Below are positions 8,588 through 16,838 of a DNA stretch of 64,000 nucleotides, one piece after another. The first letter of the stretch is position 1, and each line of letters opens with the position of its first letter. A program made the translations under genes and the position numbers. The notes under the pieces are model-generated. The model was not told the DNA's origin and did no database searches. It saw only the letters and a list, made by a program, of their open reading frames with translations. This DNA comes from Streptomyces sp. 150FB (GTDB taxonomy: Bacteria > Actinomycetota > Actinomycetes > Streptomycetales > Streptomycetaceae): assembly GCF_000818195.1 (NCBI RefSeq), contig NZ_JTHL01000001.1, positions 7,575,476-7,639,475 of the forward strand, read 5' to 3'.

Positions 8588-8953
8588 ATGATCGAGTCGT
8601 GGGTTGTCGATGACGGCAGCGCTGTGCAGGTGGTGCTGGAGACCCTCCGGGCGAAAATCGGCGAGGGACAGCTTGAGACCTGGCTGGCCAGTTCATCCGG
8701 CCGCAAGTTGGCCTTCGTGACCAACGCCGAGCGCGCGCTGGTGGTGTTGATGGATGGTGAGGATGATGCTGGCGAGCACGCCGTCGACCCTGGAGCTGAG
8801 GGATCGAGCGGCGGTTTCGTTCTGTCCAATGGGCAGTACGACGAATACCCGGACGTGGACACCGTGCCGCTTGAAGAAGCGTTCAGGATCGTCGACCACA
8901 TCGTCAGCAGGGGGACTTGGCCCGCAGACGCGCGCCGGGCGGTCGACCGTTGA
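8588..8953 (+). CDS. Imm1-like protein, putative passenger gene of the IS
   Basis: A 121-aa acidic protein. The C-terminal pattern (FVLSNGQYDEYPDVDTVPLEEAFRIVDHIVSRG) resembles the Imm1 family of immunity proteins, which neutralise polymorphic toxins. The start is ATG 8588 (GTG 8582 possible); the ribosome-binding site is weak. The gene converges on the transposase gene and its stop lies 10 bases from the transposase stop. No toxin gene is nearby, so immunity to a resident toxin is not indicated; it may be an orphan carried by the element. Confidence 0.6.
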   Translation: MIESWVVDDGSAVQVVLETLRAKIGEGQLETWLASSSGRKLAFVTNAERALVVLMDGEDDAGEHAVDPGAEGSSGGFVLSNGQYDEYPDVDTVPLEEAFRIVDHIVSRGTWPADARRAVDR

Positions 8954-8962
8954 TCGAGCCAG

Positions 8963-9822
8963 CTACTGCCGAATCCAGATGAGGATGGCGGCAAAGTGGA
9001 GTGCGGCCTGATAGGCAATGGCGAGCTTGTCCGTTCGCATCGCCAGGCCGCGCCACTGCTTCAGCCGGTTGATGCATCGCTCGACAGCATTGCGCTGCTT
9101 GTACGTCTCAGCATCGAAACCAGGCGGGCGTCCTCCTGCGCTGCCTCGCCGTAGGCGGTGTCTTACCTGGTCGGCGGGCTGCGGAATGACGGCACGGATG
9201 CCGCGACGCCGGAGGTGCCTGCGGATCGCGCGGGAAGAGTACGCGCGATCCGCGAGGACAGTCTCTGGTCGAGTCCTCGGTCTCCCGACTGTGCTCCGGG
9301 GCACCCGGATCCTCGCCATGACAGCCTCGAAGGTCTGTGCGTCTCCGGCCTGGCCCGCGGTGACATGGAAGCCCAACGGTCGCGCCTGGCCGTCACTGGC
9401 AAGGTGAACTTTCGTGCTCAAGCCACCACGTGAGCGTCCGAGTGCATGATCGTCGGGTTCGGCCCGATCGGGATCCCCTTTTTCCTGGCTCCGGCGGCGT
9501 GCTGGTGAGCCCGACAGACTGTTGAGTCCACGGACACCGTCCAGCCCAACTCGTCGCCAGCGTCCGCAGCGGTCAGGACGGCCGTGAGGATCCGTTCCCA
9601 GGTGCCGTCAACGGCCCACCTGATCAGGCGCTTGTGTGCAGTCTGGAACGAGCCGAGTTCGGCAGGCAGGTCCCGCCAGGGCGAGCAGGTTCGGTACATC
9701 CACGCGATGGCCTCAAGGGTTCGACGGTGGTCGGCCCACCGTCGCCCACGGACCGGGTCGGCCGGCATCAACGGCTCGATCCGGGCCCACATCAAATCAG
9801 TGATCACCAACCGGACAGACAC
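8963..9822 (-). CDS. IS5-family transposase made by -1 frameshifting (OrfA 9822-9418, OrfB to 8963)
   Basis: DDE transposase in two overlapping frames. OrfA (134 aa) carries the N-terminal IS5 domain (LVITDLMWARIEPLMP...WRDLPAELGSFQTAHKRLIRW) and the first catalytic Asp in VSVDSTVCRAHQHAAG. OrfB supplies LADRAYSSRAIRRHLRRRG and NAVERCINRLKQWRGLAMRTDKLA with the second Asp and Glu. At AGGAAAAAGGGG (about 9475-9486, minus strand) a -1 slip joins the frames into the conserved GDPDRAEPDDHALGRSRGGLSTK linker. This is the normal programmed arrangement of the IS427 group, so the copy may be active. Confidence 0.9.
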
Positions 9823-9907
9823 ATCCGATCAACTGACCAACCCACCAAAGAGACACGCTCTAGTTCTCACTCCCATCACCGGCCCCGGCCCGGTGCCGAC
9901 CGAGCGG

Positions 9908-10726
9908 TCACGGCCGCCAGCACCCGCGGTTGCGGCTGTGGCGCGTGGCTGAACATGACGTTGGACGTGGCGGTGCTACGCCGTAGGGCCGCCGCGGTCC
10001 GGGCGCTGTCGGCTCCCGCCCCAGCGGAATGCCGACGTGGGTGCGCGTGGCTGCCGCTGTCGGACGCGGTGCCGCTGTTCCACTTCGCAGCGCGAAGGGC
10101 TGGCTCCAGTGCTCGACACTCGCGTAGACGGCCCCCAACGCCTGGCCGGCATCGGTGAGCACGTAAGGGTCTCCGTGCCGGGAGCCCGTCCGCGTGACCA
10201 GGCCATCGGCCTGAAGCCGGACAAGTCGCTGCCGTGCGAGGCCGCAGTCCAGACCGGCCGCCTCGGCGATGTGAACGAACCGCATCTGGCCGTCAGCCGG
10301 GTCGAGGGCCTGAATCACGGCAGTTGAGTGCCGAAGATGCAAGCGGCGCAGCGCGTCCTCGACACGCTCGGCTTCGGCCATCGGTTCCTGTGTCAGGTGG
10401 GTGCGGGACCAGTCCGACACCGTGCGGAGGACGGGGGCCAGAGACGTGCCGAGCGTGCTGAGCCGGTACGGCGCGCCCCGCCGGTCGTCTTCGCGGATCA
10501 CCAGTCCGTCAGCGTGCATCGTGGCCAGCCGTTTGCCGACGAACTGCTCACTGACGAAGGGGAGCTGCGCAGCAACGTCGCGGACGCGCACGGGGCCGTT
10601 CACCTGGGCCAGGGTCATCGCGGTCCAGGTGGTCCACTTGGGCCCGATCCGGGCGAGAGCCTCCTCGACGCGCTGGGCGTCGATGGAAGCGATGGAGAGG
10701 GTGGGAGGCAGGCCGGGGGTAGCCAT
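9908..10726 (-). CDS. Tandem HxlR-type winged-helix regulator
   Basis: A 272-aa protein with two HxlR-like winged helices. The first is about residues 18-110 (ALARIGPKWTTWTAMTLAQVNGPVRVRDVA...RLATMHADGLVIRE), the second about 120-210 (ALRRLHLRHSTAVIQALDPADGQMRF...RLVRLQADGLVTRTG). HxlR regulators normally dimerise through one such domain; a tandem copy could act as an internal dimer. The rest is an Arg/Pro-rich disordered tail. ATG 10726 is preceded by GGACC only, a weak site. As the only clear DNA-binding regulator in this part, it may control the transfer genes. Target sites are unknown. Confidence 0.75.
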   Translation of the reverse strand: MATPGLPPTLSIASIDAQRVEEALARIGPKWTTWTAMTLAQVNGPVRVRDVAAQLPFVSEQFVGKRLATMHADGLVIREDDRRGAPYRLSTLGTSLAPVLRTVSDWSRTHLTQEPMAEAERVEDALRRLHLRHSTAVIQALDPADGQMRFVHIAEAAGLDCGLARQRLVRLQADGLVTRTGSRHGDPYVLTDAGQALGAVYASVEHWSQPFALRSGTAAPRPTAAATRTHVGIPLGREPTAPGPRRPYGVAPPRPTSCSATRHSRNRGCWRP

Positions 10727-10750
10727 GGTGGGGTCCTTATCGGGATGAGG

Positions 10751-11578
10751 TCAGCGTGAGCGGGGGGTCGCGAGGGAGGTCCTGGCGACGGGCGTGGCGG
10801 CCGAGTCGGAGAGCGCGCCTGACGTGGTCCGCGTGGTGGTGCGGCCGAGGGCGGCGGACACCCGGGAGGTCGTCGCGCGACCATCACGCAGGGCGGCTTC
10901 CCCCTGCGCAGTGAGGGAGAGGAGCTGGCCGGGCCGGTACACGTTCTCGGTGATGTCCTGATGCAGTAGCCCGTCGGCGACCAGCCGCTGCACGGTCTGC
11001 GGGAAGACCGCCGGGTCCTGCCACTGGGCCTTCTCCCGCGAGATGTACGGGTCCTCGCCGATCGCGTTGCGGCGAAAGCGAACACTCCCGGCCGCAACCG
11101 TTTCGAGGGCTACCAGCCCGCGCTCCCCGGCGACGGCCCAGTCGTCGTCCCGGTGGGGCCTCGTCTTCTGGCCCGGCCCGTGGCTCTTGTTGCTCGCGTG
11201 TTGAGCAGGCTCGGGCGAGGAAAGAAGCCGGCGGTAGGCGGACAGGGACTCGACGAGCTGGCTGTATGCCCGGTCCTGCTGGGCCAGGCCGTCTCCGAGG
11301 TCCGGGAGAGCTGTGCGCAGCAGCGCGTACGAGACCTGGGCTCGGCCGACTTCACCCCGACCAGTGCCTTCGAGCAGCCGCTGAGCGCGCTGGACCGCGT
11401 TGAGCACGCTCTCGTGTCGCTCGTCCAGCGCCGCTGCGGCTTCGATGACGCGTGTAGCGGCCTGGTGCAGCGGCTCCTCCGGACCATGTGCGAGAGCGTG
11501 CACGCTGACATCCCCGACACCGAGCACTTCGACGACGAGATAAGGCCCAGGGTGTGTGTCTGCGTCGGACGGGTTCAC
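10751..11578 (-). CDS. Hypothetical protein with C-terminal winged helix
   Basis: A 275-aa protein. The N-terminal 130 residues are mostly helical. Residues about 155-235 (ERGLVALETVAAGSVRFRRN...VFPQTVQRLVADGLLHQD...LLSLTAQGEAAL) read as a winged helix with a 'TxxG' wing end. The Thr/Ser/Arg-rich tail ends TSLATPRSR and has the SRVSAALGRTTT variant of the shared tail motif. Its first codon overlaps the stop of the preceding gene by four bases, so it belongs to the operon starting at 14064. Confidence 0.65.
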   Translation of the reverse strand: MNPSDADTHPGPYLVVEVLGVGDVSVHALAHGPEEPLHQAATRVIEAAAALDERHESVLNAVQRAQRLLEGTGRGEVGRAQVSYALLRTALPDLGDGLAQQDRAYSQLVESLSAYRRLLSSPEPAQHASNKSHGPGQKTRPHRDDDWAVAGERGLVALETVAAGSVRFRRNAIGEDPYISREKAQWQDPAVFPQTVQRLVADGLLHQDITENVYRPGQLLSLTAQGEAALRDGRATTSRVSAALGRTTTRTTSGALSDSAATPVARTSLATPRSR

Positions 11579-12240
11579 TCCGTCGTCTCCATCCGGGCGA
11601 GCAGGGAGCGAACCAGAGCGGGCAGGCTCCCGGGATCGTTGTCGAGCCGAGGGCGGTCGCTCACTTCGCTGAGGAGATCGGCGTCATCGAGCAGGCCGCT
11701 GGAGATCTCCATGCAGGCGTCGGTGATCCGGGCGGCGGCGAGCAGCGACTGGGAGAGAACCTCGACGTAGTCGTCCGGCGCGAGGCCGGCGGCCTCGGCT
11801 GCGCTGCGGACCGCCTCCAACTCAAGTGCGTTGAAGGCGAAGTCGAACTCGTCGTCCCGCTCAGTACCACCGGGCGCGGCGACGATCGGGGCGCGTGGCT
11901 CCGTGGGTATGCCCACGCGGGTACAGATCTCATCGACCGAGGAGGTCAGCTCGGCGAACGACTCGGTGAGCCACCCCAGCGCGGAGGCATAGGAGGCCAG
12001 AGCGAACAGGCCCGCCGAACCAGCAGGGCGTGGCTCGGTGGCCACGAAGCCCTCGAACCGGTCGTTCAGCTCGGTGATCACGCGGGGCCCAGCGGCCAGC
12101 GGACCCAAGACGGGATGCAGGTAGGAGCGGGCGGCGGCCGTCGGGTACTCGGCGGCAGGGATGCCGCCGACGTTCTGAGCGGCCTCGGTGAGGAGATCCG
12201 CCAGCTCTGAACGGGTGAGCGCAGTACGGTCGTTGGTCAT
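11575..12240 (-). CDS. Hypothetical helical protein in the mobilisation operon
   Basis: A 221-aa acidic, largely helical protein (ELADLLTEAAQNVGGIPAAEYPTAAARSYLHPVLGPLAAGPRVITELNDRFEGF...). No known family or catalytic motif was recognised. It overlaps both neighbours by ATGA (12237-12240 and 11575-11578), so it is translationally coupled to the RelE-like gene upstream and the winged-helix gene downstream. It lacks the basic disordered tail found in many neighbours. Confidence 0.65.
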   Translation of the reverse strand: MTNDRTALTRSELADLLTEAAQNVGGIPAAEYPTAAARSYLHPVLGPLAAGPRVITELNDRFEGFVATEPRPAGSAGLFALASYASALGWLTESFAELTSSVDEICTRVGIPTEPRAPIVAAPGGTERDDEFDFAFNALELEAVRSAAEAAGLAPDDYVEVLSQSLLAAARITDACMEISSGLLDDADLLSEVSDRPRLDNDPGSLPALVRSLLARMETTE

Positions 12241-12713
12241 CGCTGGGCAACCTTTCGAGAAGCAGTGGCCGAGGGCGGCGCTGGTGACGGGGCAGCCGCG
12301 CGGCCCGTTGTCGGCCGTTCGGTGGTGAGCGTCGAGCGAGACCGGGCGGCCTGCACGCGGGCCTCCGTGGCGGAGTCCGGGCCGACCCCTTGCTGGGGCT
12401 CGGTCCGGAGGTGGGCCGCGCGGTAGACCGCGTAGTCCTTCCGGCTGCCAGCCGCCACGAGGTAGATCTCGCGCTTGTGGGTCGAGGTCGGTGGCGCTTG
12501 GCGGAACTGGATGACCAGCCGGTAAGAGACCTCCGGGTCGACGTACACCTTGTGGAAGCCGGCGAGGCGGCCCTTCAACGGCAAGCAGTCGTCGCTTCCG
12601 TGGACCAGGTTCTGCAGCTCCAGCAAGGCCAAATCGCGCATCTCAGAGGGGAGTTCCCGCAGGTCGGCGATGGCGTCAGGGTGCGCGGCGAAGGCGAAGC
12701 GGGCGCGGCTCAC
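12237..12713 (-). CDS. RelE/ParE-fold protein with long basic tail
   Basis: A 158-aa protein. Residues 1-95 match the RelE/ParE toxin fold (HPDAIADLRELPSEMRDLALLELQNLVHGS...GFHKVYVDPEVSYRLVIQFR...EIYLVAAGSRKDYAVYRAAHLR). The tail (from RVQAARSRST to ASRKVAQR) is the same kind of basic disordered extension seen in the DUF317 and DnaB-N proteins, and about doubles the size of an ordinary RelE toxin. No antitoxin gene is adjacent: the overlapping neighbours are larger and look unrelated. It may be a toxin moved or anchored by the transfer machinery, or a RelE-fold domain with another job. Confidence 0.7.
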   Translation of the reverse strand: MSRARFAFAAHPDAIADLRELPSEMRDLALLELQNLVHGSDDCLPLKGRLAGFHKVYVDPEVSYRLVIQFRQAPPTSTHKREIYLVAAGSRKDYAVYRAAHLRTEPQQGVGPDSATEARVQAARSRSTLTTERPTTGRAAAPSPAPPSATASRKVAQR

Positions 12714-13468
12714 AGCAGCCTCCCTTGGACCGCGCGCTGGACCGGTACCGCCGCTGACGCGCGGGGCGCGTCGAGCCCGGTCTGCGGTGTCGGAGAGGTG
12801 CCGGCGGACCGGGAAAGGGCGATGCGGGCGATGCGGGCCCGGACGACAGCACCGTTGTGGTCGCTGTACTCCGGAGGCTCGGGCAGCGGTTCACTGCGCT
12901 CGTCCAGCCAGGTCTGGGCGACGCCGACGTCGGGGAAGGCGCCTTCGCGCATCGTGTACGTGCCGGCACCGTGGTTCCACTCCTCGTAGAAGAGGCGAAC
13001 CGGTGCCTGGGTGGCCTGGGAGTCGTTGACGAGTGTCCACGCCTCGCTGGGGTTGTTGTCAGAGGTGTAGGTGTCGAGGACCTGGATCTGCTGTTCCACC
13101 TGGAGGGTGAGGTCGTCGGCGGGCTCGATGTAGTCGCTACCGCGCAGTGCGATCCGTTCGAGCGGGCAGCCGCGTTCTGCCAGCCAGTTCTGTGCGAAGG
13201 ACGCCGTGGCGTGGTGACTCGTCTCGAACGTGAACGTGGACTGCCGCAGATCCCGAGCGACCGCGATCGCAACGAGCTGTGGCTCGCCGGGTATCCCCCA
13301 GGTGACTGATCGGTCGTGGGCGAGGACGAAGCTGTGCGAACCGTTGGGCGTGGTGTGGTGTTGGGACAGCACCGTCAAGTCGCCAGCCCAGAGAGCCTCC
13401 ATCGCTTCCTCGGAGTCGTCGTCGACCGGCGAGAGATCGTCGAGGTCGGAGTCGAGGATGTCGTTCAC
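12710..13468 (-). CDS. Hypothetical acidic protein with shared-type tail
   Basis: A 252-aa protein. The start is GTG 13468, overlapping the stop of the DUF4913 gene by GTGA; the open frame extending to 13717 is the shadow of that gene. Two similar segments end in a paired FAQNWLAERGCPLERI and VAQTWLDERSEPLPEP, suggesting an internal repeat of about 85 residues each. The tail contains RARIARIALSRSAGT, the Ile variant of the recurring tail motif. No function is recognised; the location couples it to the DUF4913 and RelE-like genes. Confidence 0.65.
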   Translation of the reverse strand: MNDILDSDLDDLSPVDDDSEEAMEALWAGDLTVLSQHHTTPNGSHSFVLAHDRSVTWGIPGEPQLVAIAVARDLRQSTFTFETSHHATASFAQNWLAERGCPLERIALRGSDYIEPADDLTLQVEQQIQVLDTYTSDNNPSEAWTLVNDSQATQAPVRLFYEEWNHGAGTYTMREGAFPDVGVAQTWLDERSEPLPEPPEYSDHNGAVVRARIARIALSRSAGTSPTPQTGLDAPRASAAVPVQRAVQGRLL

Positions 13469-14064
13469 GCCGCCACCCCCGCCTGCTCGGGCGCCGGGGT
13501 GGCCAGCACCCGGTGGTTGGGGCGAGTTGCGCTGGTCGTGCAGGCCGCGAAGGGTCCGTCGGGTGCACGCAGGTGCGCCAGGGTCTGGTCCAGGTGGTCG
13601 CGGTGCCAGGTCGAGGGGCCGGACAGGCCGGCCTCCGTGTCGGTGAACTGCTGCCAGGCGAGCCAGAGTGCGTGGAGCCGGGCGACGGCCTCGGGGTGTT
13701 CGTGCCAGTGCGCGCACCAGGGACGGCTCGTGCTGATCTCCCGGCCGTACACCGGCAGGAAGAGGTAGTTCACCCAGTCGCTGAGGGCAGCGAGTTCGAC
13801 GGCGTATTCCTTGCCGCCCAGGGCGAGGATGGACACCGAGGCGGGGCCGTCGGGCTTCTTGCCGTCAGCCGCCTCGGCTTCCGGAGTGCCGTCCGGCGGC
13901 TGGATGGCGCCGGATTCGGGCTCGGAGCCGAGGCGGTCGAGGATGACGCCGTGCTGCCTGACCTCGGCCATGGTCTTGGCGAGGGTGCTGGCGAGGTCGT
14001 CGAGGTCTGCGTCGGGGACGCGGTACGGCTCGGGGCCTAGGGAGGTCGGGCTGGTGTCGGCCAT
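13465..14064 (-). CDS. DUF4913-domain protein
   Basis: A 199-aa protein. The C-terminal half has the DUF4913 pattern (LSDWVNYLFLPVYGREISTSRPWCAHWHEHPEAVARLHALWLAWQQF), common on actinobacterial plasmids and integrative elements and of unknown role. ATG 14064 is preferred to ATG 14079 because GGAG lies 9 bases before it. It is the first gene of a five-gene minus-strand operon with 4-base overlaps (14064 to 10751). A conserved 30-bp element lies upstream at 14106-14135. Confidence 0.75.
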   Translation of the reverse strand: MADTSPTSLGPEPYRVPDADLDDLASTLAKTMAEVRQHGVILDRLGSEPESGAIQPPDGTPEAEAADGKKPDGPASVSILALGGKEYAVELAALSDWVNYLFLPVYGREISTSRPWCAHWHEHPEAVARLHALWLAWQQFTDTEAGLSGPSTWHRDHLDQTLAHLRAPDGPFAACTTSATRPNHRVLATPAPEQAGVAA

Positions 14065-14105
14065 GGGGCTGTGCTCCATCTGTGAGACGGCGACATGCCC
14101 GAGAG

Positions 14106-14135
14106 GATCCGGAGAATCTGCGGTTTGGCCCGGCC
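14106..14135 (-). promoter_or_regulatory. Recurrent 30-bp upstream element, copy A
   Basis: Lies 42 bases before the DUF4913 start and ends in the core GTTTGGCCCGGCC. It matches copy B (20260-20289) at 23 of 30 positions and copy E (26121-26150) at 22 of 30. A shared operator or promoter for genes of the element is inferred. Confidence 0.5.
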
Positions 14136-14157
14136 GGAAGAACGCGGTAGTGGAGCG

Positions 14158-15442
14158 CTATCGGTCGGCGCAGCGAGGACAGCGGGGGAAGGGTGGTGCC
14201 AGCAACTGCAGGGCGCGCGCGGCCTGTTGTGGGACGACGCCGTTGCCGAGCGCGGTGAGCTGCGCTGGACGGCCGAGCCCCGGAGTCGCGGTGACCCAGC
14301 CGGCGTCGAGGCCCTGCATCCACTCCACGAAGTCCGCGCGGAGCCGACCGGCCGCGTCGGTGGGAGCCGGGGCAGGACGGGTGAGGCTCTCCCATAGGGT
14401 GATGGCGGATCCGTACGCTCCCCATCGCCGGTCCGCGCCCCCGCCTCCGGCGTCTCCTCCGCCCAGAGGGGCAGGATCACCGCCGACAAGGGAGGCCGCC
14501 ATCCCTTCCCGGGGCGGCGGCCCGGGGTGCCCGTGTCGCTGGCCCTCGGCGTCGGCAACAGAGACGCAGCCGCACTGGGCAGGGTCATGTCGCCATTGCC
14601 GTGCCGCTGGTTCGGCGAACCCTTGATTCCGTCCGACGCCTTCGGGGTCGGCAGCAGCAGCCACTCGACCTCGTCGGCCAGGTTCGGACCGTGCCCCCCG
14701 CTCTTCCGCTTCGATGGATGCTGGCTGCCGCCGTTCTTCCCGATGTTGCTGGTCGGCGTCTTCAGCAGGGTGCCCGGCGGGCCATGCGGCGAGGAAGGTC
14801 CGCTCGCGGCGGTGCGGGGCCCCGACGTCAGAGGCGCGAAGCACGAGCCACTTCGCGTCGTACCCGAGGTCGGCCAGGGATCCGAGTACGGCACCGAGTG
14901 CCCGCAGAGCAGGCTGACCTGCGGTGTCTCCCAGACACCACGGGCAGGGTTCCACGTCGCCAGGGGAACCGGCGGGGGAGGTGAGGAGGCCGCGCACATT
15001 CTCGATCACAACCAGGCAGGGTCGGAGGGCTGCGACCGCACGGACGACGTGCAGCCAGAGCCCGGAGCGGGTCTGGGCGTTGAGTCCGGCCCGGCGGCCG
15101 GCGACCGAGACGTCTTTGACAGGGGAAGCCGGCCGTCAGGACGCACACCCGGGGGACGGTGGACCAGCCGACGGCGGTGATATCGCCCAGGTTCGGGACG
15201 CCGGGCCAGTGGCGGGCCAGGATGCGTGAGGCGTTCGGGTCGACCTCGGCATGCCAGGCGAGCGTGCCGCCGAGCGCGGACTGCACACCCAGGTCGAGGC
15301 CGCCGTACCCCGAGCAGAGAGACCCGATCAACGGGGTGGCGAGGCTCGGGGCCGTGACGCGTAGGTCCGGCGCGGCTGCGGAGACGGGGTAGATCAAGGC
15401 GAGTTCCAGGGGCAGAAGAGGCTGGTGGGGAGGGGGCCTCAC
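14158..15442 (-). pseudogene. Cytosine-5 DNA methyltransferase, broken by three frameshifts
   Basis: All landmark motifs of a Dcm-type C5 methyltransferase are present but spread over three frames. Frame 1 from GTG 15442 has motif I (LIGSLCSGYGGLDLGV) and motif IV (LTAGFPCQ). Dropping one A of the AAA run at 15115-15117 restores DVSVAGRRAGLNAQTRSGLWL and motif VI (VIENVRG). A second shift near 14780 leads into the usual target-recognition region with LLPTPKASDGIKGSPNQR repeats. A third near 14425-14455 returns to the motif X frame (QLTALGNGVVPQQAARAL). The start overlaps the stop of the DnaB-N gene. Three lesions make a functional enzyme unlikely unless the read is wrong. Confidence 0.85.
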
Positions 15443-16611
15443 GGGTGGCCGCGCGAGGGTGGTCGGGCTGCTGACAGCGTGGGGAGACGGCTGGCCGGGG
15501 CTGGGGGTGACGCGCCTGGGCGGGGTGTGCTGCGGGCGCGGGCGGCCTTCACTCGGTCGGGCGGCGGCTCGGCCGCCGACGGAGCGGATGCCGTGGTCTT
15601 CGGAGCCGGACTGCTGTTTGCGGTGGCCCAGCGGGCACGTACCTCGTCGAGCGGACTGAGTTCGTGCAGGGCGTGGTTGATCAGCCGGCCGGGCCCCAGA
15701 ACCTCGTCCTGGGCCAGGGTCCGGATGGCTCGCGCGGAGGCGGCGGCGGTGCGGGTGACGGAGGAGCGCATCACCCGCTGTCCGAACCAGTCAGCGCTTC
15801 CGGGGACCATGCCTTCGCAGACGGCTGTCAGCTGCTCGCTCGACACAGTGCCGTCGGCCAGCAGACCGCGTCGCTGGGCCTCCCAGAGCAGGGTGATCCG
15901 GTCGATGGGTTCGCCTCGGTGGTGCAGCGCGCCCAGGCACCGGTAGAGCTGCCCGTGGGTCGGGTCGGCGAAGTCTCCCGGCCGCAGCCAGGCCACCACC
16001 TCGCCCATGGCCCCCGGCTGTTCGGCGAGGACGGCCAGGAGGAACCGCTCGTCCTCGGCGACTTGGCCGCTCTGCGCCGGAGGCGGGATGTCCGTGGCGG
16101 CGGAGGGCCCAGCGGTGGGTGGGACCAGTCGAGGGTCGGTTCCCCAGCGTCGTGCAAGGTCGGTGAGTACGCCGGTCAGGACGTCCGCCGTGCGCAAGGC
16201 TCCCTCGACCTCGCCCTGGACGGCGTCGGCCCGAGCCGCCTGGTGGAGACGAATCGCGTGCTGGGCGACGGTGCGGTGGATCGCCCCCTCCAGCACCATG
16301 CGTCCGTACACCGGGGCGTGCTCTGTTCGGGGACACGCCTGGATCAGGGTGTGGGCGTACGCCGCGGTCAGCCCGCGCACGTGCTGTCCGGCCTCCTCGA
16401 CCGCGTCGGTCACCCACGACAGCGGCAACGGACCATCGGCCGAGAGCGCGGGATGCCCGTCGTTGCGCAGCTTGCGGAGGGCGTCGAACAGCGCCTGGTG
16501 GATAGGCCGATAGAAGTGGTCGGCAGCGAGCCACTCCAGGTGCGTGAGCTGCTCGGGGTCGAGGAGTGCGGCGCCGAGGACCGCCTGCTCGGCGCTCATC
16601 AGCGGGTTCAC
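15439..16611 (-). CDS. Protein with two DnaB N-terminal-like domains
   Basis: A 390-aa protein. Residues 1-110 (SAEQAVLGAALLDPEQLTHLEWLAADHFYRPIHQALFDALRKL...VRGLTAAYAHTLIQACP) and about 190-290 (DERFLLAVLAEQPGAMGEVVAWLRPGDFADPTHGQLYRCLGALHHRG) both look like the DnaB helicase N-terminal domain. The RecA-type ATPase is missing, so it is not itself a helicase. It could bind host DnaB or primase during transfer replication. The tail contains DRVKAARARST, the clearest copy of the recurring tail motif. It overlaps both neighbours by four bases. Confidence 0.75.
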   Translation of the reverse strand: MNPLMSAEQAVLGAALLDPEQLTHLEWLAADHFYRPIHQALFDALRKLRNDGHPALSADGPLPLSWVTDAVEEAGQHVRGLTAAYAHTLIQACPRTEHAPVYGRMVLEGAIHRTVAQHAIRLHQAARADAVQGEVEGALRTADVLTGVLTDLARRWGTDPRLVPPTAGPSAATDIPPPAQSGQVAEDERFLLAVLAEQPGAMGEVVAWLRPGDFADPTHGQLYRCLGALHHRGEPIDRITLLWEAQRRGLLADGTVSSEQLTAVCEGMVPGSADWFGQRVMRSSVTRTAAASARAIRTLAQDEVLGPGRLINHALHELSPLDEVRARWATANSSPAPKTTASAPSAAEPPPDRVKAARARSTPRPGASPPAPASRLPTLSAARPPSRGHP

Positions 16612-16838
16612 CGCCGGCCTCCGGGATCAACGGAGGACGCCTCGTCCTGCCGGATGAGGAGGTTGGCGACTGACCGGTCGGCAGCGGCCATTGACAGGGA
16701 GAAGTCGTCCAGGGCAGCGGTGAAGGCGGGATCGGAGGCGGGGATCGAGTCGGCCCCGCCGTCAAGCCACCACCGGCCACCGCGCAGGACGACCGGAGCG
16801 TGGGCCAACCGCCCCTGCTGTGGTGTGGGCGCGCTCAT
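16608..16838 (-). CDS. Small coupled hypothetical protein
   Basis: A 76-aa protein (LAHAPVVLRGGRWWLDGGADSIPASDPAFTAALDDFSLSMAAADRSVANLL). No family is recognised. ATGA overlaps join it to the coupling-protein gene upstream and the DnaB-N gene downstream, so it is translated as part of that operon. Confidence 0.6.
   Translation of the reverse strand: MSAPTPQQGRLAHAPVVLRGGRWWLDGGADSIPASDPAFTAALDDFSLSMAAADRSVANLLIRQDEASSVDPGGRR

Larger units (their letters stand above)
8548..9860 (-). mobile_element. IS5-family insertion sequence, probably with a passenger gene
   Basis: A 1313-bp element bounded by imperfect inverted repeats: GGGACTGTCTCT at 8548-8559 and, on the other strand, GAGCGTGTCTCT ending at 9860 (9 of 12 identical). 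Both are flanked by TA (8546-8547 and 9861-9862), the target duplicated by the IS427 group of IS5. It contains the frameshifted transposase pair and, unusually, a separate Imm1-like gene on the opposite strand. No alternative left end was found nearer the transposase stop, so the extra gene appears to be inside. It sits in an intergenic space and interrupts no recognisable gene. Confidence 0.65.

Noticed and set aside
7036..8613. 525-aa plus-strand frame opposite the DUF317 gene
   Set aside because: Composition is that of an antisense shadow; the minus strand has the recognisable DUF317 domains and ribosome-binding sites.
9418..9486. Transposase frame change as a mutation
   Set aside because: An A-rich slip site followed by the conserved DDHALGRSRGG linker is the normal -1 programmed frameshift of IS427-group elements.
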